64,000 nt of DNA from Neolewinella maritima (GTDB lineage: Bacteria; Bacteroidota; Bacteroidia; Chitinophagales; Saprospiraceae): the NCBI RefSeq assembly GCF_923081025.1, contig NZ_CAKLPZ010000004.1, positions 310,001-374,000 of the forward strand, in the 5' to 3' direction. Of this stretch, positions 51,903 to 60,923 are shown piece after piece (position 1 is the first letter of the stretch; each line of letters begins with the position of its first letter). Made by a program: the position numbers and the translations under genes. A model generated the notes under the pieces. It searched no databases and was not told where the DNA came from. It saw nothing but the letters and a program-made list of their open reading frames with translations.

Positions 51903-51974
51903 GGTCTCGTAGTACAACGGATAGTATACAGGTTTCCGAAGCCTGCGATGATGGTTCGATTCCATCCGAGACCA
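51903..51974 (+). tRNA. tRNA-Arg (anticodon CCG)
   Basis: Cloverleaf: acceptor GGTCTCG (51903-51909) with CGAGACC (51967-51973), a D arm of 4 bp, anticodon stem CAGGT/GCCTG around loop TTCCGAA (anticodon CCG), T arm GATGG-TTCGATT-CCATC. Discriminator A at 51974. The 3' CCA is not encoded as an extra triplet and must be added. It reads CGG codons. No integrase or repeated tRNA end is found downstream. Confidence 0.93.
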
Positions 51975-52241
51975 CTTTATACACGACGTGCGGCCTTCGG
52001 CCCGCTACTGTCGGCCGGATAATCCAGGGTTCATCACAATTATTTGTGGAAGTAACCTATCCATATTCCCTGCACTTATCCCATGTTTCAGCGTGTTTAC
52101 CCCCGGGCTTAGTCGGAGGGGGAGCCAGTGAGAAAAAATTTATTGTAGGTACATTGAAATTGATTCAGTTACGACAGTACCTTGTGTCGCAATGCGTCAC
52201 CGTACGCAGCGCTTCTCACTACTTGCTCTTCTAAACACGCT
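51975..52241. other. Gene-free stretch after tRNA-Arg
   Basis: 267 bases without a supportable gene. A short TTCG-closed hairpin (51990-52005, one mismatch) may end the tRNA transcript. Further on, AT-rich sequence includes TACATTGA and TACCTTGT boxes that may serve the membrane-protein gene at 52242. Confidence 0.5.
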
Positions 52242-52994
52242 ATGAACAACAGCTTTTTGCGGGGACTTTACGTCCTCAGCGCTGACCGGTTCCGCCGGTT
52301 GCGCACCGCCATTCTGGTCGGTACCCTCCTGACTGTGTCCTTACTCGCCCTGGCCATAGTTGGCAAAGTCGCGTTTGAGATTCCCTTTGAGGAACTCTTT
52401 CGTGATGCGCTTGTGGTGGCGGAGGCCCCGGAATATTACGGGGCTATGTCGCAGATCGGCCTCTTCCTTTGGTGGGTCACCATGGGTGCGCTCGGCGTAC
52501 TCGTCGTGGTACAGGCACCCCGGCGCAGCCCGCTGCGTAAGCTCGTCCCCCCCGCCCTGGCGGCTACCCTGATCCTGGCCATCGACGATGCATTCATGCT
52601 GCACGAAGCCTACCCTACACTGGGCTTTGGTATCCCTTCAACTATCGCAGTTTATGGCGGAGCCATTGGGGTGTATTTGCTTAAGCACTGGGTTCTGATC
52701 CTGCGATCTCCCTTCCCACTGCTGCTGTTAAGTCTCGCTTTCTTGGGATCTTCCATGGCCTTCGATGAAATTCCCAAGCGGGAGCTGCTGTTACCGAAGG
52801 AGGCCGTCTTCTTCATTGAAGACGGACTTAAACTTGCCGGTATCGTCTTCTGGTCTGCGTACCACCTCCTGCTGAGTCGTGATGTGCTGTATCAGGAAAC
52901 GTTCTCTGCCCGCATGCGCCAGATCGATCGAAGCAATCCGGGCCGCAGGCCAGTACGCATGCCACGGGCTAGGTCCGTTCGCCGCGCAGTTTAA
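52242..52994 (+). CDS. Multi-pass membrane protein of unknown function
   Basis: 250 residues from the ATG at 52242; an in-frame ATG at 52182 would add 20 non-conserved-looking residues. Six to seven hydrophobic helices. A cluster IDDAFMLHE (~122) and FDEIPKRE (~178) puts Asp, His and Glu residues beside membrane helices, which could bind a metal. Basic tail (RRPVRMPRARSVRRAV). I do not recognise the family. The next gene follows after 42 bases on the same strand. Confidence 0.75.
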   Translation: MNNSFLRGLYVLSADRFRRLRTAILVGTLLTVSLLALAIVGKVAFEIPFEELFRDALVVAEAPEYYGAMSQIGLFLWWVTMGALGVLVVVQAPRRSPLRKLVPPALAATLILAIDDAFMLHEAYPTLGFGIPSTIAVYGGAIGVYLLKHWVLILRSPFPLLLLSLAFLGSSMAFDEIPKRELLLPKEAVFFIEDGLKLAGIVFWSAYHLLLSRDVLYQETFSARMRQIDRSNPGRRPVRMPRARSVRRAV

Positions 52995-53036
52995 GCCTGG
53001 CGGGATACCTTCGCGGCAGACCCCCTCACCTGCTGC

Positions 53037-54215
53037 ATGCCACTCACTGGCCTACTCGTACCCCTGCTGTTCAGCCTGGCCTTCTTGCTGCCGGCCTGGT
53101 GGTTGTATCGCAGGGACCGCCGCTTGCTTAGCCTGGCACCTGCGTTCACCGCCCTCGTACTGGCGGGTACTACAGTGGCAATCTATGTGGCAGACGTCAA
53201 CAAAGTACAGGCCCGTTACGACCTCGATCTGCTGCTCACTGAGCTAGCTAAGCGGGATCTCTACACTACGACCGAACTGCGGGATGAGCGGGAGACGCTC
53301 TTCCTGTTTTCCTCCGCCAGTCAGGCGCTGTACCGGGGGCGCGACTACGCACCGGAACGGGTGGGGGCTATCGACTCCGTGCTGCAGGCCATGGCCGCCT
53401 GGACCATCCGCGCCAGCAACCTGCCGCAGTGGCACGCCGGCACGGATTGGGACCGCTCGGTCTTCTTCCTGGCCCACGCCGGGGCGGTACTGGGGCATTA
53501 CCAACTGGCGACCAACGACGAACGGTACGCACCCTACTTCCGGCGCATCGGCGACTACCTGGGGCAACGGATGATGCGGGGCCACTACAAGCACCTGGGC
53601 AGCAGCGGGGACGAAAACCTGCTGCGGCCTGCGGATAATGCGGCGGCTATCTACGTGCTCACCCTCTTCGACGCGTACTACGGGGAGCAGTACGCGGGAC
53701 GCACCCGGCAGGAGTGGACGGCCTACATCAAAAAGGAACTGTACTACGCGGAAAGCCGGCTGCCGTGCGCGGCCTTTAACGAGACCAACCGCTGCAGTAT
53801 CGAACCCAGCGCGGCGGCTACCGGACTGTACATCAGCTACCGGGCGGCAGCGGCACCGGCGGAGGTGCGCGACGACATTCCGTACCGGGAGTGGCTGCAC
53901 TACTTTAAGCGGTTTAGCGGGAGTCCGTTCGGGCTGTCGATCCGCCCCAATATGCGGAGTGGTGTGGAGGCGCGGCTGTGCAATGCGGGGCTGTCTCCCC
54001 TGGACTGTGGTCACTTTGAGGACGCTATCGGACTCTGGGCGGCGGCGGAGTACGGGGGGGGCTATACCTACTTCCGGCTGTTTTCCGGACCGGTCTTCGA
54101 GCGCTGGTTCGGGGGCATACCGGACTTTGCCGCGCTGCGACCGGCGCGCCGGGTGAGGGCCCTCACGGTGGTGGCGCTACGCTGCATCGGAGAAGGGACC
54201 CAGCGGGGAGCGTGA
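53037..54215 (+). CDS. Membrane-anchored protein with helical-barrel-like domain, unknown function
   Basis: 392 residues. Two N-terminal membrane helices (~5-22 and ~33-52), then a helical domain (~70-370) with recurrent W/Y/H-rich segments (LPQWHAGTDWDRSVFFLAHA, DYLGQRMMRGHYKHLG, CGHFEDAIGLWAAAEYGGGY) that resembles (alpha/alpha)6-barrel enzymes. Several Cys occur (LPCAAFNETNRCS, LCNAGLSPLDCG). Function not recognised; a lyase, dehydratase or glycan enzyme is possible. A TACCTTCG box (53006-53013) lies 23 bases before the start. It follows the unknown membrane protein closely. Confidence 0.7.
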   Translation: MPLTGLLVPLLFSLAFLLPAWWLYRRDRRLLSLAPAFTALVLAGTTVAIYVADVNKVQARYDLDLLLTELAKRDLYTTTELRDERETLFLFSSASQALYRGRDYAPERVGAIDSVLQAMAAWTIRASNLPQWHAGTDWDRSVFFLAHAGAVLGHYQLATNDERYAPYFRRIGDYLGQRMMRGHYKHLGSSGDENLLRPADNAAAIYVLTLFDAYYGEQYAGRTRQEWTAYIKKELYYAESRLPCAAFNETNRCSIEPSAAATGLYISYRAAAAPAEVRDDIPYREWLHYFKRFSGSPFGLSIRPNMRSGVEARLCNAGLSPLDCGHFEDAIGLWAAAEYGGGYTYFRLFSGPVFERWFGGIPDFAALRPARRVRALTVVALRCIGEGTQRGA

Positions 54216-54281
54216 ACCAATAGGGGGGAATGGTCTTACCTATTCGACCCCGACCGGTCGTACCCCAAACAGCTGAATATT

Positions 54282-55901
54282 ATGCCTAACGATTTCGACG
54301 TCATCATCATCGGTTCCGGTGCCGGTGGCGGTACTATTGCCTATACCCTGGCCGATACCGGTAAGAAGATACTGATCCTGGAGCAAGGCTCCTTCCTACC
54401 CCGCGAAAAGCGCAATTGGGACCCTGAATTTATTTTCGGCAAGGATGGCTACAAGGCGGACGTCACCTGGGAAGGGCCGGACGGGGAGGACATCCGCCCC
54501 ATCGTCTACCACCGCGTGGGTGGCAACACCAAAATGTACGGGGCCCTGCTGCACCGGCAGCGGCCGGAGGACTTTGAGGACCAGCAGCACCGCGGCGGAC
54601 TGAGTCCCGGCTGGCCTGTGAGCTACGATGAGTTTGAGCCCTACTATATGATGGCCGAGCACGTGATGAAGATCCACGGCAACCGGGGGGAGGACCCTTC
54701 GGCCGGCTGGTCGAGCGGACCGTTCCCCTTCAAGGCCTTCCCCCACGAGCCCCGCATTCAGGAGGTGGCTGATAACCTGGCCAAGCTGGGCCTGCACCCC
54801 CACCACTCCAACTTGGCGCTCAACCGCGATATCGACGAGCCATACCGGCGGCCCTGCATCGCCTGCAATACCTGCGACCCCTTTCCGTGTATGCTGCATG
54901 CGAAGTCGGACGCCGAGACCGCCCTCGTACGGCCGGCCCTGGCGCACGACAACGTGACCCTCTGGACCGGCGCCCGGGTGGATACCCTGATCGAGGAAGG
55001 GGGTAAGATCACCCGCATCGAGGGTACGCTGAACGGCGAGCCGATGAGCCTGAGTGCGGACCTGGTAGTAGTCTCCTGCGGTGCGATCAATACCGCTGCC
55101 CTGCTGCTGCGCTCGCGGGTAGCCAACTCCTCGGACCAGGTGGGGCGCAACTTCACCAAGCACAACCAGAGTGGCATCTCGGCCATGGACTACAGTAAGC
55201 CCAATGAGACCGCCTTTCAAAAAACGCTGGGCGTACACGACTTCTACAACGGCGGACCGGGCATGCCCTACCCCCTGGGCACCGTACAGCTCACGGGTAA
55301 AGCGCACTGGACGCGTATCATGGGCGACTACGCCGATCAGAATATCGACGAAAAGCGGGCACGGGAAGTGCAGAAGTACGCCGTTGATTTCTGGTTCACC
55401 AGCGAAGACCTACCGGACAAGCACAATCGCATCGAGTGGACGGACAAGGGCATCAAATTTAACTACCGGCCCAATAACCGGGAGAGCCACTTTGAATTCC
55501 TGGACTTTTTTCAGGACAACTACCTCCGCCCCCAGGGCTTCACCGACTTCATGCGCTCGACCAAGGGACTGGAGTTCACCTGGCATCAGGCGGGCACCGC
55601 ACAATTCGGTACCGATCCGAAAACGAGCGTGCTGGACCTGAACTGTAAGGCCTGGGACGTAGACAATCTCTACGTGGTAGATGCCAGTTTTCAGCCTAGT
55701 CAGGGCGCTACCAACCCTACGCTGACCGTAGTGGCTAATGCCATTCGTGTGGGGGAACACCTGCGTAAGGAGTGGTTCAGCGAGAGCGGCGTGAATCTGG
55801 ACGACTACCCCCTCTCCGACGGCTATATGGCCGATAGTGCCGGAGCTACGATCGACGACACTACCTACACGGCAGGCGACGACGAAAGTTGGGGGGCATA
55901 A
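54282..55901 (+). CDS. GMC-family FAD-dependent oxidoreductase
   Basis: 539 residues. FAD-binding IIIGSGAGGGTIAYTLA (~7), GGNTKMYGALLHR (~82), CGAINTAALLLRS (~267), and the C-terminal DASFQPSQGATNPTLTVVANA (~470) with the GMC PROSITE-like pattern. A four-Cys stretch (CIACNTCDPFPC, ~193) is unusual and may bind a cofactor or metal. It oxidises an alcohol, probably a sugar or sterol-like compound; substrate unknown. No signal peptide. Confidence 0.9.
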   Translation: MPNDFDVIIIGSGAGGGTIAYTLADTGKKILILEQGSFLPREKRNWDPEFIFGKDGYKADVTWEGPDGEDIRPIVYHRVGGNTKMYGALLHRQRPEDFEDQQHRGGLSPGWPVSYDEFEPYYMMAEHVMKIHGNRGEDPSAGWSSGPFPFKAFPHEPRIQEVADNLAKLGLHPHHSNLALNRDIDEPYRRPCIACNTCDPFPCMLHAKSDAETALVRPALAHDNVTLWTGARVDTLIEEGGKITRIEGTLNGEPMSLSADLVVVSCGAINTAALLLRSRVANSSDQVGRNFTKHNQSGISAMDYSKPNETAFQKTLGVHDFYNGGPGMPYPLGTVQLTGKAHWTRIMGDYADQNIDEKRAREVQKYAVDFWFTSEDLPDKHNRIEWTDKGIKFNYRPNNRESHFEFLDFFQDNYLRPQGFTDFMRSTKGLEFTWHQAGTAQFGTDPKTSVLDLNCKAWDVDNLYVVDASFQPSQGATNPTLTVVANAIRVGEHLRKEWFSESGVNLDDYPLSDGYMADSAGATIDDTTYTAGDDESWGA

Positions 55902-55950
55902 GCGAGGGCAAACACCAAAATGGATGGTCAGGCGTTATTGCCCGGCGGGC

Positions 55951-55958
55951 TATCTTTG
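55951..55958 (+). promoter_or_regulatory. -7 box of the large TPR gene
   Basis: TATCTTTG fits TAnnTTTG perfectly, 23 bases before the ATG at 55982. It argues against the in-frame ATG at 55889, which lies inside the end of the GMC gene. Confidence 0.55.
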
Positions 55959-55981
55959 CCGCCCCTTTAGACGCTGCCACT

Positions 55982-58900
55982 ATGACATTCACCCGCTTTC
56001 TCCTGCCCGGCCTCTGTTTTATGGTGTCCCTGACCGTTTCGGCCCAGGCAACTACCGTGTACACCGAAGCCTGGCGCACCTTTAAGGAAGCCGAGGACCA
56101 CCGGCAGAAGAACGTCCTCGAAAAAGCCCAGCGGGAATACGCCGAGGTAGTGGATATGCTACTACCGGTACACCAGCCGGAAGCCGAACTGCTCCGTATG
56201 CAGGCCGAGCTCAATGTAGCCAAACTGGCCGTGCGACTGGGAAAGAGCGACGGCGAAAAACTGATCCTGGACTTCGTGCGTCGCTATCAGCCCGATCCCA
56301 TCGCCAATACGGCCCTGCTCGAGATCGCCAAGTACTACTTCGACCAGAACGAACTGGACAAGGCCATCGAGTACTACTTACTGGTGCCACGGGACATGAT
56401 GAGTGGCAGTGAGCAGGCGGAGGTCAATTTCCGCCTGGGCTACGCCTACTTCGTACAGAAGGATTTCGATGAGGCCAAGCGCTACTTCCAGTTCAGCAAG
56501 AACACCCAGGGCGAGTACTACTACCCCACCAACTACTACCTGGGTATCATCCAGTTTTTCGAGGGCAACTACGACGTTGCGCTCGAGCAATTTGAGATCG
56601 CCGAGAAGGACGCACAGTACAAGGCCTACATCCCCTACTACATCACGCAGATCTACTTCGCCCAGCGGCGCTTCGAGGAGCTGATCGCCTATGCTGCCCC
56701 CCGGGTGGAGTCGGGCGGATCGAGCCTGAAGAACCGCAAGGAAATGGAGCAGCTGCTGGGGCAGGCGTACTTCGAGCAGGCCAACTACGCCGCCGCCCTG
56801 CCGCTGCTCGAAAGCTATGCGAAGGGTAACCGGAAGATGCGGGAGGAAGAGCTGTTCCAACTAGGCTTTGCCCGCTACCAGATGAAGGACTATCCGCTGG
56901 CTGCCGAGGCCTTCCGTGACGTGAGCGGTCAGGCCACGGCCGTAGGACAGAGTGCCAACTTCTACCTCGGTGATATCGCGCTGCGACAGGGCGATGGGGT
57001 CGGCGCACGCACCGCCTTTGCGGCGGCCAGCCGGCAAAACTTCGATCCCGAAGTACAGCAGGAAGCCCTGTTTACCTACGCCAAACTAAGCTACGAGCTA
57101 GGCTATCCCGCCGATGCCATTACGGCGATCCAGCAGCTACCGGCAGACTCCAAATTCTACGGGCAGGGACAACAACTGCTAGGGGACGTATTCACCACGA
57201 CCCAGGACTACCAACGCGCACTCGATATTCTGGAGGGCATGACCGACCGCTCGCCCCAGCTCGACGAAGCCTACCAACGGGCGGCCTTTCTGCGCGGACA
57301 GGAACTACTCGGACAGGGTGACCTGGTCCAGAGCAAAGCACTGTTGGAGAAAAGTCTGCAGCGGCCCGTAAATGCCTCTTACCGGGCCCAGGCCCTCTAC
57401 TGGCTGGCTGACCTGGCCAACCGTAGCGGAGACTATGCCGGTTCGATCAAACTGACTGATCAGTTTCTTTCGCTAGCCAAAACGCTGCAGGGGCTTCCCG
57501 CTCAGTCCTCCGTCTACACCGGTAACTACCTTCAAGGCTACAACTACCTAAAGCAGGACAACTACGCCGCCGCCCTGACCTATTTCACTAACACGGTGGA
57601 GGGCATAGAGCGTAACCTCTCCTACATCAGCGACACCGACGTGCGCGAGCGGGTACTGGGTGATGCAGTGCTGCGGGCCGGTGATGCCTACTTCAGCCGC
57701 AACCAGTACGATCTGGCTGCCCGCTACTACGACAATGCCATTCAGCGCAAGACCGTAGGCTTCGTGTACGCCCTGTACCAAAAGGCCCTCATCGAGGGGC
57801 TACGCGGCCGCAGCGCGGAGAAGCTGCTGGCCCTGGAACAACTCGTGCAGAACTACCCCAACAGCCAGTTTGCCGATGATGCGCTGTATCAACTGGCACT
57901 CACCTATCAGGAGCTGAACCGTCCACAGCAGGCCCTGGATCCCCTGCGCAAGATCATCAGCCAGTATAAGGTAAACTCCCCGCTGGTCAATCAGAGCCTG
58001 CTGCAACTGGGTCTGATCAGCTACAACCTCGGCAACAGCGAGTCGGCCATCAACTACTACAAACAGGTCTTTACCTCCAACCCCAGCCCCGGGGAGGCTA
58101 CCCGCGCCCGGGACGCCCTACGTGAGATCTACGTGGACGACATGGGTCGGGCCGATCTGTTCTTTCAGTTCTTCGAAACCCTGCCGGGTCAGGAGATCAC
58201 GACCGACGCCCGCGACAGCATTAGCTTCCGTGCGGCAGTAAGCCAGTACGAGAACGGCAACTACGAGCGAGCGGTAACGGGTCTGACCGAATACCTGCGG
58301 CAGTACCCCCAGAGCCCCAACACCCTACCCGGTGTATTCTACCGGGGGGACAGCTACGTCGCCCTGCGCCGCTACAATGATGCCCTACCCGACTACGAGG
58401 CGGTGATCAACGCCGGACCGAGTCGCTTCTACCTGCCGGCCCTCAAGAAGGCTAGCGTGATCGCCTACAACAGCGTGCAGGATTTTCAGCGCTCGTACCG
58501 GCTGTACACCCTACTGGAGGCTGCTGCGGACAATGAGACCGTCCGCTTCGATGCACAGGTGGGGGCCCTACAGTCTGCCTACCGCCTCAACGATGCCCGC
58601 GGCACGGAAGACTACGCCGCCAAGGTGGCCGGTAATGCCAATGCGACCGCCGCCCAGCGCACGGTGGCCAACTTCTACCTCGGCAAGATTGCCTACGACC
58701 GCCAGGACCTGGTGCGCGCCCTACCCTACTTCGATCAGGTCATTGCCAACAGCGACGACGAGCGCACCGCCGAGGCCCGCTACCTGCGCGCCAGTGCGGT
58801 GTACCAGCAGGGTAACCTCGACCGCGCCCAGCAACTGGCCCTGGAAGCTAACCGCGAGAGTTCCGGCTACCCCTTCTGGGTAGCGAAGACGGTAATTCTG

Positions 58901-59110
58901 CTGTCGGATGTGCTACGGGACAAGAAGGACCTCTACAACGCCCGGGCCGCCCTGGAAGCCCTACTGGAGAACTACTCCGAAGACACTACCCTGGTCGCCG
59001 AAGCGCGTGAGAAACTCGCCCGCGTAGAAGCCGAAATTCAGGCCGGCAGTCGCCTGAACACTCAACCTACCAACCCCACCCGCCTCGAGCTGGACAACAG
59101 TGGAAACTAA
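55982..59110 (+). CDS. Large exported tetratricopeptide-repeat protein
   Basis: 1042 residues from the ATG at 55982. Signal peptide ~1-21 (SLTVSAQ). The rest is at least 12 TPR-like pairs (NELDKAIEYYLLVPRDM, YVQKDFDEAKRYFQFSKN-type, NYAAALPLLESYAKGN, QDLVRALPYFDQVIANSDD). It probably scaffolds envelope proteins. The stop overlaps the in-frame upstream ATG of the following barrel gene, so the two are one transcript and likely one complex in or under the outer membrane. Confidence 0.88.
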   Translation: MTFTRFLLPGLCFMVSLTVSAQATTVYTEAWRTFKEAEDHRQKNVLEKAQREYAEVVDMLLPVHQPEAELLRMQAELNVAKLAVRLGKSDGEKLILDFVRRYQPDPIANTALLEIAKYYFDQNELDKAIEYYLLVPRDMMSGSEQAEVNFRLGYAYFVQKDFDEAKRYFQFSKNTQGEYYYPTNYYLGIIQFFEGNYDVALEQFEIAEKDAQYKAYIPYYITQIYFAQRRFEELIAYAAPRVESGGSSLKNRKEMEQLLGQAYFEQANYAAALPLLESYAKGNRKMREEELFQLGFARYQMKDYPLAAEAFRDVSGQATAVGQSANFYLGDIALRQGDGVGARTAFAAASRQNFDPEVQQEALFTYAKLSYELGYPADAITAIQQLPADSKFYGQGQQLLGDVFTTTQDYQRALDILEGMTDRSPQLDEAYQRAAFLRGQELLGQGDLVQSKALLEKSLQRPVNASYRAQALYWLADLANRSGDYAGSIKLTDQFLSLAKTLQGLPAQSSVYTGNYLQGYNYLKQDNYAAALTYFTNTVEGIERNLSYISDTDVRERVLGDAVLRAGDAYFSRNQYDLAARYYDNAIQRKTVGFVYALYQKALIEGLRGRSAEKLLALEQLVQNYPNSQFADDALYQLALTYQELNRPQQALDPLRKIISQYKVNSPLVNQSLLQLGLISYNLGNSESAINYYKQVFTSNPSPGEATRARDALREIYVDDMGRADLFFQFFETLPGQEITTDARDSISFRAAVSQYENGNYERAVTGLTEYLRQYPQSPNTLPGVFYRGDSYVALRRYNDALPDYEAVINAGPSRFYLPALKKASVIAYNSVQDFQRSYRLYTLLEAAADNETVRFDAQVGALQSAYRLNDARGTEDYAAKVAGNANATAAQRTVANFYLGKIAYDRQDLVRALPYFDQVIANSDDERTAEARYLRASAVYQQGNLDRAQQLALEANRESSGYPFWVAKTVILLSDVLRDKKDLYNARAALEALLENYSEDTTLVAEAREKLARVEAEIQAGSRLNTQPTNPTRLELDNSGN

Positions 59111-59117
59111 CCTTAGT

Positions 59118-60770
59118 ATGCGCACTCCCTCCATCCGCTTTCTACTGGCTAGCTGCCTGTGCTGTACCGTCTCGCTGTTGTCCGCCCAGGGCAACCCCAA
59201 TCTGGAGGACAACAGCGTGACCGTGGTCACCAACTTCGAGGCCCGACTTACCGATGCCGAACGGGTACGCGTGAACCCCGCGCCCCCACCTACCGATACC
59301 ACTAGCCGGCGACAGACCTACACCATTCTGCCCCGTCCCCTAGAAGTCGAGTATCCCGCTCCCACGATCCGTCCGCGAGCCGTACGGCGTGAGGAGCAGG
59401 AGGAGATTAAAAACGGATACGCCAAGATCGGCCTGGGTGTGCCCAATGCCCTGTATGGCGACCTGAGCTACGACCTCACCGGTCAGGACAACCTTGACCT
59501 GGGACTATTCGCCAACCACTACAGCTTCAACAACGACAAGAACCTGGCCAACCAGCGCGCCAGCGACACCAAGATCGGTGCCCGCGGCAATTACCTTTTC
59601 GAGCAGGGCTTTGCCGTGAAGGGCGGGCTGAGCTACGACACCCGTAGTCGCTACTACTACGGCTACAACTTCCCCGAATTCGAGCGCGATTCCAACCTCA
59701 CCTTCGATCAGGACGAGGTGCGCCAGCGCTTCAACACTTTCGCCCTCGACGCGCAGATCTATAACGGTACCCGCACGGAGGGCGACATCGACTACCGGGC
59801 CGGCATATCGCTTTACCTGATGGATGCCGACCCCTCGGTACGGGAGACGGGCATGGACATCACCGTAGGCGGCACCAAGTGGATCAACGGCACCAACCCG
59901 CTGGACGTCACCTTCCGCGCCGACTTCACCTCCTTCAAGGATACCAGCTCGCAGAGTCTCAATGTGTTCAGTCTCAGCCCTAGCTACACCGTGCTCATCG
60001 CCGATCGTATCAAGCTGAAGGCCGGCGTACACCTGACCAGTCAGGAGGATGACTTCGATATATTCCCCAACGTCAGTGCCTCGGCCGTCATCATCGAAGG
60101 ATTGCTTAGCGCCTTTGCCGGCGTCGAGGGTAATGTGGTGAAGAACACCCTGCGTTCCCTGTCTGACTACAACCCCTGGATCAATACCCGCCTGCGGGTC
60201 CGCAACTCCGAGGCCACCCGCTTCTACGGCGGCGTGGAAGGTACCTTCCGCCGCATCGCCTACCGGGCGGAGGCCGGCTACAAGTATCTGGATAACCTGG
60301 CCCTCTACACCACGCGCCGCGACGGTAGCGGCATTCCCATGTTTGACGTGATCTACGACGACGGTAGCCAGGTTTACCTCCAGGGCACTGCTACCCTACC
60401 CCTCGTGGAGAATCTCGATCTCAGCGCCACCTTCGTCCAGCGCTTCTACAGCATGGAAGACGAAGAGAAGCCCTTCCACCTGCCCTCCCTCAGCCTCAAT
60501 GCCGCAGGCATCTACACCCTGGCTAATATACCCCTCCAGCTGCGCGCTGACCTGTTCCTCGAAAATGGTCTGCCCTACCAAACTGCCGAGGGCGGCACCG
60601 ACAATCTCAACGCTCTGCTCGATCTCAGCCTTAGCGCCGAGTACACCATCACCGACACCTTCGGTGCTTGGGTCCGCGTCAACAACCTGCTCAATAACAA
60701 GCGGGAACGCTTCTTCCAGTACCCCACGATCGGTACTAACTTCATGGTGGGTGGTACGGCTAGTTTTTAG
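59118..60770 (+). CDS. Outer-membrane beta-barrel protein (TonB-receptor-like, no plug)
   Basis: 550 residues from the ATG at 59118, which places the signal peptide (MRTPSIRFLLASCLCCTVSL) at the start; an ATG at 59100 overlaps the previous stop. A Pro-rich linker (~50-90) precedes a barrel of many amphipathic strands (YAKIGLGVPNALYGDLSYDL, YRAGISLYLMDAD, GVEGTFRRIAYRAEAGYKYL). No plug domain or TonB box seen. Partner of the TPR gene. Its stop is the first base-neighbour of repeat locus 2. Confidence 0.85.
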   Translation: MRTPSIRFLLASCLCCTVSLLSAQGNPNLEDNSVTVVTNFEARLTDAERVRVNPAPPPTDTTSRRQTYTILPRPLEVEYPAPTIRPRAVRREEQEEIKNGYAKIGLGVPNALYGDLSYDLTGQDNLDLGLFANHYSFNNDKNLANQRASDTKIGARGNYLFEQGFAVKGGLSYDTRSRYYYGYNFPEFERDSNLTFDQDEVRQRFNTFALDAQIYNGTRTEGDIDYRAGISLYLMDADPSVRETGMDITVGGTKWINGTNPLDVTFRADFTSFKDTSSQSLNVFSLSPSYTVLIADRIKLKAGVHLTSQEDDFDIFPNVSASAVIIEGLLSAFAGVEGNVVKNTLRSLSDYNPWINTRLRVRNSEATRFYGGVEGTFRRIAYRAEAGYKYLDNLALYTTRRDGSGIPMFDVIYDDGSQVYLQGTATLPLVENLDLSATFVQRFYSMEDEEKPFHLPSLSLNAAGIYTLANIPLQLRADLFLENGLPYQTAEGGTDNLNALLDLSLSAEYTITDTFGAWVRVNNLLNNKRERFFQYPTIGTNFMVGGTASF

Positions 60771-60923
60771 GTAGATCGCCTTCGGCTGGTTAGACGCTGC
60801 GCTGGTTAGATCGCTTCGCTTTTAGACGCTTCGCTGGTTAGGCCGTCTAACGAGGCGATAGGCGATCTAACGAGCGAAGCGATCTACCCGCGGTAGCGGT
60901 CTAATAAGCCGATAGGCGAACTA
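60771..60923. repeat. Opposed-arm array of GAA/TTC mini-hairpin repeats (locus 2)
   Basis: Same design as 34413-34722. Left arm 60772-60838: TAGATCGCCTTCGGCTGGT, TAGACGCTGCGCTGGT, TAGATCGCTTCGCTTT, TAGACGCTTCGCTGGT. Centre 60837-60851 (GTTAGGCCGTCTAAC), whose reverse complement differs from the locus 1 centre at 2 of 15 bases. Right arm 60850-60923: four reversed units, including ACGAGCGAAGCGATCTA, identical to units in locus 1. It fills the gap between convergent genes exactly; the last unit supplies the stop codon of the GNAT gene. Confidence 0.9.

Noticed and set aside
51816-51965. Extended N terminus of the thioredoxin-like lipoprotein
   Set aside because: The extension would cross the tRNA-Arg gene and its promoter, and the lipoprotein signal begins at 51815.
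51903-52241. Integration site of a mobile element at tRNA-Arg
   Set aside because: No integrase, no repeated tRNA 3' end and no change to phage-like genes downstream.
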